This document shows positions 23,649-32,200 of a stretch of 34,733 bases of DNA, piece by piece. The notes under the pieces are model-generated. The model was given only the letters and a program-made list of their open reading frames with translations. It ran no database searches and had not been told where the DNA came from. Position 1 is the first letter of the stretch. The number at the start of each line of letters is the position of its first letter. The position numbers and the translations under genes were made by a program. Source of the stretch: an uncultured beta proteobacterium (GTDB lineage: Bacteria > Pseudomonadota > Gammaproteobacteria > Burkholderiales > Burkholderiaceae_C); assembly GCA_903853895.1 (NCBI GenBank), contig CAINUX010000239.1:1-34733 (forward strand), given 5' to 3'.

Positions 23649-24409
23649 TGCCACGCATCCGGTCTGGCACCTCCACGGATAGACAGCTTTTGCTGGATGC
23701 CTTGCGCGGTTTTGCCGTGGTCTGGATGACGGTCTTCCATTTTTCATTTGACCTGAACCATTTCGGGTTCATTCACCAGGACTTTTACCGCTCGTCCGTC
23801 TGGACCGTTCAGCGAACCTGCATCTTGGGTCTTTTCCTCGTTTGTGCGGGTTTCGGCCAGGCGATGGCGGTGCATGCTGGTCAGACGTGGGCTCGCTTTT
23901 GGCGCCGCTGGCTGCAGATCGCCGGGTGTGCGGTCGCTGTCAGTGTGGGATCGGCCTTCATGTTTCCCAATAGCTGGATCTACTTTGGTGTGTTGCATGG
24001 CATGGCGGTCATGCTGCTGGTATGCCGCGCTACCGCTTCATGGGGAGCCTGGTTGTGGTTGAGTGGTTTGTGTGCTATCTCGCTGGCGTTTTTTGCGCCG
24101 AACCTGCATGCAGTGTTGTCGCTCTCGGGCGTTTGGGACGGCATAGGCTTGAACTGGATCGGCCTGATCAGCCATAAGCCCATCACCGAGGACTATGTGC
24201 CCGTGTTGCCGTGGCTGGGCGTCATGTGGTGGGGTATGGCGGCAGGTCAATCGGTGCTGGCCAGGGGTTGGATGGACCGTCTGACACAAGCGACCGCCTC
24301 CATGCCCCTGCGCCATCTGGCATGGGTGGGTCGTTGGAGTTTGACTTGGTACATGGTGCACCAGCCAATGCTGATCGGCCTGCTGAGTCTGGCGGTGACT
24401 TTGCGGTGA
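23648..24409 (+). CDS. DUF1624/HGSNAT-like membrane acyltransferase homologue
   Basis: This is a 253-residue polytopic membrane protein with about seven helices. The start RQLLLDALRGFAVVWMTVFHFSFDLNHFG is the signature region of the heparan-alpha-glucosaminide N-acetyltransferase catalytic family (DUF1624), and FGVLHGMAVMLL and LTWYMVHQPMLIGLL are family-like. The substrate is unknown in bacteria. Its ATG overlaps the gspC stop by one base, so translation is coupled. Whether that reflects a role in secretion or just gene packing cannot be told. No recognisable terminator follows in the 44 bp before the convergent neighbour. Confidence 0.8.
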   Translation: MPRIRSGTSTDRQLLLDALRGFAVVWMTVFHFSFDLNHFGFIHQDFYRSSVWTVQRTCILGLFLVCAGFGQAMAVHAGQTWARFWRRWLQIAGCAVAVSVGSAFMFPNSWIYFGVLHGMAVMLLVCRATASWGAWLWLSGLCAISLAFFAPNLHAVLSLSGVWDGIGLNWIGLISHKPITEDYVPVLPWLGVMWWGMAAGQSVLARGWMDRLTQATASMPLRHLAWVGRWSLTWYMVHQPMLIGLLSLAVTLR

Positions 24410-24453
24410 ACGACTGCGCAACCCGCGGCCGTGGTGCCCAGGTTGCTCGTGGA

Positions 24454-26319
24454 TCAGTAACTGCGGCCCTTGGTAACAGTTTCCCGGGTGATTTTCCATT
24501 CACCCTGTATGTTCTCCAGAGCCAGGGTCTTTTCCACTGTGTCCTTGTAGCCCGATGATCCGTATTCCTGCGAAAACGCGACTTCAGCCGACTTGGCGTC
24601 GCAACGCACGGGCACAAGCTTGCTGATGGCAATTTGGATGTCGCCTTGTTTGCTGACGCGGCTCGTGCGCATGGCTTCCCACTGTTTTCGATCCATGCCC
24701 TTGGCCGGTACAAAACTGCTGGAGTACGTGCCCAAATAGCGGGCCACATCCTTGCGATTCCATGCATCCAGCCAGCCGTCCACCATTTTGGGCAGTTGTT
24801 CGCAGCCATTGGCAGGGCTCGCAAGCGCGGCCACGACGGGAACCGCGGCAGCGATCGGTTTCACTGGGTCTGCGGGCAAGGACGCCGGGCGCGAGTTGAA
24901 TGTCCGGTCCAATGTCGGACTGGCTGGTGCCTGGTTGTCACACTGCATCAGATCGTCTTCGCCTTCAGTGTTGCCCGAGGCAGACGGCAACTCGTCCGAC
25001 AGGGGTCTCAGTTTCAAGGCGCCGAGCAAGGTGCCCGACGTGGCCAGAACCCGGACAGCGGACAACTGGAGGTCGTACTCCGCATTGGCCAGCGCGCGAC
25101 GCGCCTGGTAGAGCTCGTTCTCCGTGTCGAGAAGATCCAGCAAGGAGCGTTGCCCGATATCGAACTGCTGCTGGTAGGCTTGTCGCGCTTTTGACGTGGA
25201 TAGTTCGTGCTGGGCAAGCAGCTTGATCTGCGCAGCAAGACGCTGCGAGTCGTTGAATGCGATTTCGCCGGTTTGCCAGACGTCGCGGCAGGCCTTGTCG
25301 CGTAGATCGTACGCACTGCCGAGTTTGGCAACGTATTGGTTCACACGTGCCCTGTCCGATCCGCCGCGGTACAGGTTGTAGCTCAGAACGACTTCCAGTG
25401 CCGTATCGCGGTAGTCACCGGCAATGCCGCTCTGGTTGGTCTCGATGCTTTGCCGGGCCCGCAGTTCGACGGTGGGTGCGTAGGCGGATCGCCGCACTTC
25501 GCTGTCCGAGCGGTAGCTTCGCAGGGTTGCCACTGCAGCCAGAAAATCAGGGTTGGACCGAATGGATTCGGCCTGAAATCCCGTGCCCGACTTCATCATG
25601 CCGCCCATAGGTTCGACTGCGGAAAGTGTTTGTGCGGGAATTGCACCGACCAGCCGCTGGTAGCGGGCCGACACATCATGCAGGTTGCTTGCCTCGGTCA
25701 ACCAGTTGGATTCGGCAAGCGCCATTCGTCCTGCTGCTTGTTCCAGATCGACCTTGCGGCCAACGCCGGCAGTGACCTTTTGGCTCAACCGGTCATGCAC
25801 CTCCTGGTGGGTTGTGAAGTTGTCGGCGGCGAGTTGGACCAGCTCCCGGAACCGCAGAACGTCCATGTAGGCGCGCGCCACTTCCAGCGCGGTTTGGTTG
25901 CTGGCGGAGAGCAATTCAAAGTACGCGGTTTGCTGGGCGTAGCTCAAACGACGGGTTTCTTGCAATGTTGCAAAACCATCAAACAGGGTTTGGCGCAATT
26001 GAATGGACGCGCGATTTCCGTTGTAGTCAAGCGTGGACGCCAATGACGGCGTTTTGGTCTGGTACGAACCCCCAGCGACCTCCAGATCGATGCGTGGGAG
26101 CCAGCCACCTTCTGCTACCTTGCGCTCGGACTTTGCGGCTTCCAGATTGTGGAAGCGCAGCTTGACTTCCGGATTCTGCAGAATAGCCCGCTCGACCGCA
26201 TCCTTTAAAGAGCTCGTTGACTGTTGTGCCCACGCCCACTGGCTGCAACTGGCGATGGCAATCATGACGGCATAGCGAATGGCGGTGAGCTGATTCATAC
26301 GCAACGGGTGCTTTCTCAT
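24454..26319 (-). CDS. lapE: TolC-family outer-membrane protein (LapE-like) with extra C-terminal domain
   Basis: This is a 621-residue precursor. A signal peptide (about residues 1-31, ending AWAQ) precedes two outer-membrane efflux repeats (about 38-230 and 255-450), seen in SLKDAVERAILQNPEVKLRFHNLEAAKSE and LEVVLSYNLYRGGSDRARVNQYV. LapE is the outer-membrane channel of the type I system that exports LapA adhesins. A Pro/Ala-rich linker follows (about 465-510), then an extra domain of about 110 residues (PKMVDGWLDAWNRKDVARYL; WKITRETVTKGRSY) resembling the Cds6/NTF2-like fold. TolC proteins normally end before such a domain. Its promoter region is shared with the divergent lapG. The start is ATG 26319; ATG 26298 is an alternative. 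The lap name rests on context. Confidence 0.85.
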   Translation of the reverse strand: MRKHPLRMNQLTAIRYAVMIAIASCSQWAWAQQSTSSLKDAVERAILQNPEVKLRFHNLEAAKSERKVAEGGWLPRIDLEVAGGSYQTKTPSLASTLDYNGNRASIQLRQTLFDGFATLQETRRLSYAQQTAYFELLSASNQTALEVARAYMDVLRFRELVQLAADNFTTHQEVHDRLSQKVTAGVGRKVDLEQAAGRMALAESNWLTEASNLHDVSARYQRLVGAIPAQTLSAVEPMGGMMKSGTGFQAESIRSNPDFLAAVATLRSYRSDSEVRRSAYAPTVELRARQSIETNQSGIAGDYRDTALEVVLSYNLYRGGSDRARVNQYVAKLGSAYDLRDKACRDVWQTGEIAFNDSQRLAAQIKLLAQHELSTSKARQAYQQQFDIGQRSLLDLLDTENELYQARRALANAEYDLQLSAVRVLATSGTLLGALKLRPLSDELPSASGNTEGEDDLMQCDNQAPASPTLDRTFNSRPASLPADPVKPIAAAVPVVAALASPANGCEQLPKMVDGWLDAWNRKDVARYLGTYSSSFVPAKGMDRKQWEAMRTSRVSKQGDIQIAISKLVPVRCDAKSAEVAFSQEYGSSGYKDTVEKTLALENIQGEWKITRETVTKGRSY

Positions 26320-26408
26320 AGGATTGTTGCGGTGCCTTTGTTCGGCTGGCCGCGGACTGTGCTACGGTGAACGATACACCGCCAAAACGCGATTCTGCGC
26401 TAAAAACC

Positions 26409-26454
26409 CGGTCGCCCCTGTGCATTGGACGCCTCGTGCTATCAAAATAATGAC
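26409..26454 (+). repeat. 46-bp interspersed element, copy E, between lapE and lapG
   Basis: The 5' part keeps GCCC at positions 6-9, and the 3' part carries GCTATCAAAATAAT, identical to the gspF copy over 14 bases. The hairpin's right arm is altered (TAATGAC instead of TAATAGC). This is the only non-coding copy and lies in the divergent promoter region. Confidence 0.55.
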
Positions 26455-26455
26455 G

Positions 26456-26475
26456 TTGTGTGAAAGAATACACAA
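26456..26475. promoter_or_regulatory. TTGTGT-N8-ACACAA inverted repeat in the lapE-lapG intergenic region
   Basis: A perfect 6-bp inverted repeat with an 8-nt spacer lies 36 bp upstream of the lapG start and 137 bp upstream of the lapE start. The geometry suits a dimeric regulator. The protein that would bind it is not identified. Confidence 0.4.
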
Positions 26476-26511
26476 ACTGTTGCAACCGAGCGTCCGCCTA
26501 GTGAGTATGGG

Positions 26512-27255
26512 TTGTACGTGACCCTGCCCCATGCAATTGACCAATTCCTCTACGTGCTGATCAACCCGCAACGCGTTCGCAGCTGCATCGCCACAATGGC
26601 CGGGTTGATAGTGTCCGTGTGCCTTTTGTGGTGGAGCCAGGCGGTCTATGGCGGTGCTGACTTTGATCGCATGCTGGCATCGATTGTCCAGCGGTGGGGT
26701 GCAAGTGCCACGACAAAGTTCCATGCGTGGCAAAGCCTGATCCAGAGCAACCGGACATCAGGCGATGCTGAGCGCCTGAAGCGGGTCAATGATTTTTTCA
26801 ATCGACAAATACTCTTTGGTGACGATACGTCCGTCTGGGGGCAGGAAGATTATTGGGGCACACCACTGGAAACCCTTGGAAAGGGCTCCGGGGATTGCGA
26901 GGACTTTGTCATTGCCAAGTACTTCACATTGAAGGAAATGGGTGTTGAGTCCAACAAGCTGCGTCTGATCTACGTGCGTGCCAAGACGGGCGCATCGGAT
27001 AGCACGGCGTCGCAGGCACACATGGTATTGGCGTACTACCCGAAACCTGAAGTCGAGCCGCTCGTGCTGGACAACCTGATTAGCGACATACGGCCCGCGT
27101 CAAGAAGGACCGATCTGGTCCCCGTTTTCAGTTTCAACAGCGAAGGTATTTTCACCGGGATGTCTGCCAAGGAGACAACTCCTGCGGCTGGCACCGGGCG
27201 GCTGTCGCGATGGGAAGATCTATTGAAACGTGCGCGCGCGGAGGGGTTCGAGTGA
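26512..27255 (+). CDS. lapG: Periplasmic cysteine protease LapG (transglutaminase-like)
   Basis: This is a 247-residue protein of the bacterial transglutaminase-like cysteine proteinase family (PF06035). The catalytic triad is visible as Cys129 (GSGDCEDFV), His170 (QAHMVL) and Asp187 (LVLDNL), close to the numbering of Pseudomonas LapG. The acidic residues after Cys129 fit the calcium site. A hydrophobic N-terminal segment (MAGLIVSVCLLWWSQAVYGG, about residues 29-48) should direct export. LapG clips the N-terminal retention module of the giant adhesin, releasing it from the cell. The start is uncertain: TTG 26512, GTG 26518 or ATG 26596, none with a strong ribosome-binding site. lapD follows after 28 bp. 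Confidence 0.92.
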   Translation: MYVTLPHAIDQFLYVLINPQRVRSCIATMAGLIVSVCLLWWSQAVYGGADFDRMLASIVQRWGASATTKFHAWQSLIQSNRTSGDAERLKRVNDFFNRQILFGDDTSVWGQEDYWGTPLETLGKGSGDCEDFVIAKYFTLKEMGVESNKLRLIYVRAKTGASDSTASQAHMVLAYYPKPEVEPLVLDNLISDIRPASRRTDLVPVFSFNSEGIFTGMSAKETTPAAGTGRLSRWEDLLKRARAEGFE

Positions 27256-27283
27256 TCCCGAAGCCTATTTAAGGAAGTTGAAA

Positions 27284-29200
27284 ATGTCAATGTTTCGTCA
27301 ACTATGGCTTGCCATCATTGCCAGTACGCTGATGGCCCTCGCAGGGAGCCTGCTGGTCTCCATGTTGAGCGCCCGTGCTTATCTGGAGTCACAACTCTCC
27401 ATCAAGAATATCGACAACGCGACGGCCTTGGCGTTGTCGCTGAGTCTGAGCAATCCGGATGCAATAACGGTTGAACTGGTGGTGGCATCGCTCTTTGATG
27501 GTGGGCACTATGAGTTGGTGCGCGTGACGGACCCACAGGGAAAGGCCATGGCGGAGCGTGTCGGGACCGACGCGGACGTGGGTGCACCACGGTGGTTTAC
27601 GCAACTGCTGCCGATACGCGCGCAAGCCGGACAGGCACAAATCTCCAGTGGTTGGAAACAAATCGGCACGGTCACTCTGATTAGCCAGAGTCGCTTCGCC
27701 TATGCCGCATTGTGGAAGAGTGCGCAGGAGATGGTCATGGCCCTGTCGCTGGCAGGATTGGCTGGCGGGTATATGAGCACCCTGGTGTTGCGCAGGTTGC
27801 GCCGCCCCTTGAACGCAGTGATTGATCAAGCCCAGGCGATTACCGAGCGACGATTCGTGACAATGGAAGAACCCGCCGTACCTGAGCTGAAAAAACTGTC
27901 CCAGGCGATGAACGTAACCGTCGCGCGGCTCAAAACCATGTTTGACGACGAAGCCCAGCGGCTTGAGGGCGTGCGGCGCGAAGCCAATTGCGATACGCTA
28001 ACCGGGCTCGCCAATCGCAGTAACTTCATGGCCCGCCTGCGTGACACCGTGCAGGCAGAGCACTCGGCCGGTGGCGCCGTGTTCATTGCGCGCGTTGCCA
28101 ATCTGGCGACAGTCAACCAGACACTGGGGCGCAAGGACACCGACGAATTGTTGCGTGCATTTGGTCGTGGTCTGGTGTCGGTTGCCCAGAATTACCCCGA
28201 CGCGTTGGCTGCACGACTCAACGGCGCAGACTTTGCCATGCTGGTGCCCGAGTTGACAGCGCCCAAAGCCGTTGCGGATCAGTTGTTTCAGGCGCTGACG
28301 AACGAGGCATCCGCCTATTTGCAGGATAGGCCCAGTACCTGGCTGGGTTGCGGACATTTTCCGCCCGGTGTCGAGATGGAGACCATACTTGCGCAAGTTG
28401 ATATGGCGCTTGCGGCAGTAGAGGCCGATGGGCGAAGTGGCATCAAAGTGGTCGATTTTCACGAGGCTGACGATACCCCCAAGACAACCGAAGAGTGGTC
28501 CAGACTGATTCACCGCGCGCTGGACCAAAAATGGGTGCGACTGGTTTCCTTTCCTGTCATATCCCTGGACGGAAAACTGGTCCATCGGGAGTGCCCGTTG
28601 CGTCTTATGTTTGATGAGCGTGGCGAATGGCAACCTGCAGGCAAGTTCCTGCCGGTAGCAGAGCGGCTGAAGTTGACGCCCCAGCTGGATCTGGCAGCAG
28701 TGGCATTGGGTCTCGACGAGCTGGAATCCAAACCACAGCTCACAGGTCTTGCTATTAACCTCTCGGCGAGCTCCATTCATCTCGCTGAGTTCAGGGCTGA
28801 CCTGCAGAGGTTGTTGAAACGTCGTTCAGGGACGCAGCGATTGTGGCTGGAGGTGGCCGAGTCCGGAGCGTTGTCGCACTTTGACGCATTCAAGGCACTG
28901 TGCGCTGATCTGCGTGGAGTGGGTTGTAAATTGGGGCTGGAGCACTTTGGTCGCCAATTCAGTGAGGTCGGGCGATTGCACGATCTCGGTTTGGACTACA
29001 TCAAAGTGGATGGCAGCTTTGTTCGCGGTCTTGACGGCAACCGTGGAAACCAGGCTTTTCTGAAGGGGTTGTCCACTATCGCGCACAGCATCGGCTTGAC
29101 GGTGATTGCCGAAGGTGTCACCAACGAGGCAGATTTGAGAGCGCTAGGTCCGGTGGGTTTTGATGGAGCCACCGGACCTGCGGTAAACGAGCCCAGTTGA
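27284..29200 (+). CDS. lapD: c-di-GMP receptor LapD (degenerate GGDEF-EAL)
   Basis: This is a 638-residue inner-membrane protein. The first helix (about 7-27) is followed by a periplasmic LapD/MoxY-N domain (ESQLSIKNIDNATALALSLS; GHYELVRVTDP), a second helix (about 150-170), a HAMP region (RRLRRPLNAVIDQAQAITERRF), a degenerate GGDEF domain (NGADF at about residue 312 in place of GGDEF) and a degenerate EAL domain (ECPLRL at about 437 in place of EALLR). Loss of both catalytic motifs fits a receptor: when c-di-GMP is bound, the periplasmic domain sequesters LapG and the adhesin stays on the cell. AAGGA 8 bp upstream supports ATG 27284. It is co-transcribed with lapG. Confidence 0.93.
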   Translation: MSMFRQLWLAIIASTLMALAGSLLVSMLSARAYLESQLSIKNIDNATALALSLSLSNPDAITVELVVASLFDGGHYELVRVTDPQGKAMAERVGTDADVGAPRWFTQLLPIRAQAGQAQISSGWKQIGTVTLISQSRFAYAALWKSAQEMVMALSLAGLAGGYMSTLVLRRLRRPLNAVIDQAQAITERRFVTMEEPAVPELKKLSQAMNVTVARLKTMFDDEAQRLEGVRREANCDTLTGLANRSNFMARLRDTVQAEHSAGGAVFIARVANLATVNQTLGRKDTDELLRAFGRGLVSVAQNYPDALAARLNGADFAMLVPELTAPKAVADQLFQALTNEASAYLQDRPSTWLGCGHFPPGVEMETILAQVDMALAAVEADGRSGIKVVDFHEADDTPKTTEEWSRLIHRALDQKWVRLVSFPVISLDGKLVHRECPLRLMFDERGEWQPAGKFLPVAERLKLTPQLDLAAVALGLDELESKPQLTGLAINLSASSIHLAEFRADLQRLLKRRSGTQRLWLEVAESGALSHFDAFKALCADLRGVGCKLGLEHFGRQFSEVGRLHDLGLDYIKVDGSFVRGLDGNRGNQAFLKGLSTIAHSIGLTVIAEGVTNEADLRALGPVGFDGATGPAVNEPS

Positions 29201-29227
29201 TAGCAGGGGTTCGATCGTAATCGACGA

Positions 29228-32200
29228 CTAGGGGGTAGGTGTAGATCCTGCTTTCAACAGCTCGGCTGCAATGGTCAGACTGACGGAACCCGAGGCTGTA
29301 CCGCCATGGCCATCACTGATGGTATAGCTGAACGAAGCGTCTCCCACATAGTCCTTGGTAGGCGTAAACACTACACTGCCACCGACCAAAGCGACTGTGC
29401 CATGGGTTGCATCGAGGACGGAGCTGATGGTCAACGGGTCGCCATTCGGATCGGTGTCATTGCTTAACAGTGCGGTCGATGCAATAGTCAACGGGGTGTT
29501 GGCAGTGCCTGTCACGTTGTCGGTCACAGCTACCGGCGCGCCATTGACGTTGACGTCCACGGTTGTTGTGGACGTTGCGCCATGGCCGTCGCTGATGGTG
29601 TAGTTGAAGGACGCGGCGCCTACATATCCAGCGGTGGGCGTGAATACAACGTTGCTTCCCACCAGTGCAACGCTGCCATGGTTGGCATCCTGAACCGAGA
29701 ACAAGGTCAGCGGGTCTCCATCCACGTCGCTGTCGTTGATCAACAGTGTTGTCGATGCGATGGTGACCGGTGTTCCTGCCATCGTATCGGCAGAGTCGTG
29801 CACCGCAGTGGGCGAATCGTTTACCGCAGTCACGGAGATGGCGAGCGTGGACGTGTCGTTGTTGGATCCATCGGTCATCGTGTAGGTTATCAGTGGGACG
29901 GAACCGTTGTAGTTGGCAACCGGCACGAACGTGAATGCGCCATCCGCACCGATCACCAGGGTACCAACACCTGCCAAGCTAGCGGTTTCGCCGGCCTTGA
30001 AGAGGGTGCTGTTGCCATCGATCTGGAAGTTCACCACTCTGACGGTTCCGCTGTCGCTGGTTGTTCCAGTGAGAACGCTACCCGTAAGCGTGCTGTCCTC
30101 GTTGACCTTGACCGCTTCGTTGAGATCGCTGAAACCCGCGACCGCCGTGGGGGCTGCGCTGCTGGCGGACATCGCCATCAGCGGGGCCGCAAACGGCGCA
30201 GCCATCGGGGCGTTGTCAACGATGGTGGCGATGCCCGCGCCATCCAAGATGGTGGCGTTGCTGGATGCGTTGGACAGGTTGACAGTGAAGTTCTCGTTGC
30301 CCTCCACCGCAGGATCATTGACGATGGCCACGGTAATGGTCTTGCTGGTTTCTCCGGGTGCGAAGGTCAGAGTCGTGAGCGCGGCTGCGGTGTAGTCCGA
30401 TCCGGCGGTTGCCGTGCCGTTGGCGGTGGCGTACTGCACCGTCACGTTTCCAGTAGCAGCCTCAGACAGCGTCACGGTGAATGTTGCTGTGCCTGCGCCT
30501 TCGTTGACCGTGACATCGTTGATGGATATCCGGGGCTCGTTGTCCACAATGGTGGCCACGCCGACTGCGTCCACAATGGTGGCATTGGTGGAGGCGTTGC
30601 TCAGATTGACGTTGAACGTCTCGTTGGATTCCACCGTGGTGTCGTTGGTAATGTTGACGGTGACGGTCTTGGTCGTCTCGCCTGGTGCAAAGGTCAAGGT
30701 GGTGAGGGCCCTTGCCGTGTAATCCGAACCAGCAGTCGCGGTGCCATTGCTGGTGCTGTACTGGACGGTGACGTTCGACGCCGCGGAGTCAGACAGTGAC
30801 ACCGTGAAAGTCGCCGTGCCCGCGGCTTCATTGACTGTCACGTCGTTGATGGAAATCTTGGCTTCGTTGTCCACAATCGTGGCAACACCCTGGTTGTCCA
30901 GAATGGCGGCATTCACCGCACCGGTCAGGTTTACATTGAAAGTCTGGTTAGGTTCCACCGTGGCGTCTTCGGTGACGTTGACCGTTATCGTCTGCGTGGT
31001 CTGTCCCGGCGCAAAGGTTACGGTGCCCGATTTGGCGGTGTAGTCCGACCCGGAAGTGGCCGTGCCATTGCTGGTGCTGTAGTTCACCGTGACGGTATTG
31101 GCCGACGCTTGCGAAAGTGACACGGTGAATGTCGCGTTGCCCTGGCTCTCGTTGACCGTGACGTTATCGATCGTGATGTTGGGGTTGAAGCTTCCGGTTT
31201 CGGCAATCGTCCCCGTGCCGGTGACTCCGTCAATGGTCAGCGGCAAGGTCTCAGGCCCTTCCACTCCTCCGGTCGTGGTGGTGGGTACAGTGACCGTGAA
31301 GCTGATGACGCCTGCGGGTACCGTCAGGGTGGTTCCACTGAGGGTTACACCGTTGCTGAAAGAAACCACACCGTGGTCCGACGCAGATGCCTTGCCAGCA
31401 CCGCCGACGTCATTCAGGTTGTAGCCGAATGTGGTGGGCGTGCCGGTCATGATGTCCAGGTTCACGGTGTAGACCAGACTGGTCGCGTTGCCTGCTGTGG
31501 ATTCGAGTACTGTCGGGCTGCTGATGGTGGTGACGTGTGGCGGTATGGTGGCAACAGCCAGCGGAGGATTGACATCGATCGTCAGGGCCGAACTGGCGCT
31601 GTCGCCGTCGGCATCCAACACCGTGTACGAGATACTTTCCTGTTGGGCCACAGTAATGGTGGGTGCTGCGGTGTAGGTGTAGTCACCTGTATCCAGATCG
31701 ACCACGAACTTGCCGCCCAGAAGGGTGGTGACGGTCAGCGTATTGCCTGCAGTGTCGAAGACGCCGCGGTTTGTGCCGGTCACCGTAACGCCACCCGTAC
31801 CGCTGTTGGCCGTGGGATCAAAGGCGTAAACACTGCCATCAACGCTCAGCGTCTGCAGGAAGCCGCCATCCGCTCCAAAGCCGACCGAGGCACCCAGGCC
31901 GCCGCCAATGACGTTGCCTGTGGTAGGTGCGACCACACTGTCTCGCAGGATGGGTGGCAGCAGGGTGATGTCCGACACCACAATGCCGCTGGTGTTGGTG
32001 TTGTTGAGTCCGTCGTAGGCAATCGGGTCCAGTGCGGCTTGCGTGGCACCTGTGCCCATACCGAACGAGAAGCTCTTGACGTCGTTGGTGCTCAGGAAGT
32101 TGGTCCAGGTGGTTTCTGCTCCCGGATCAATCCTGCTGGTGGCAGGATTGGGTTGCCCGTCGGACAGGAAGTAGGACACATTCTGGGCGCCGGCCAGCTT

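Noticed and set aside
27284..29200. Active diguanylate cyclase or phosphodiesterase
   Set aside because: Both catalytic motifs are degenerate (NGADF and ECPLRL) and the neighbour is lapG, so a receptor role fits better.
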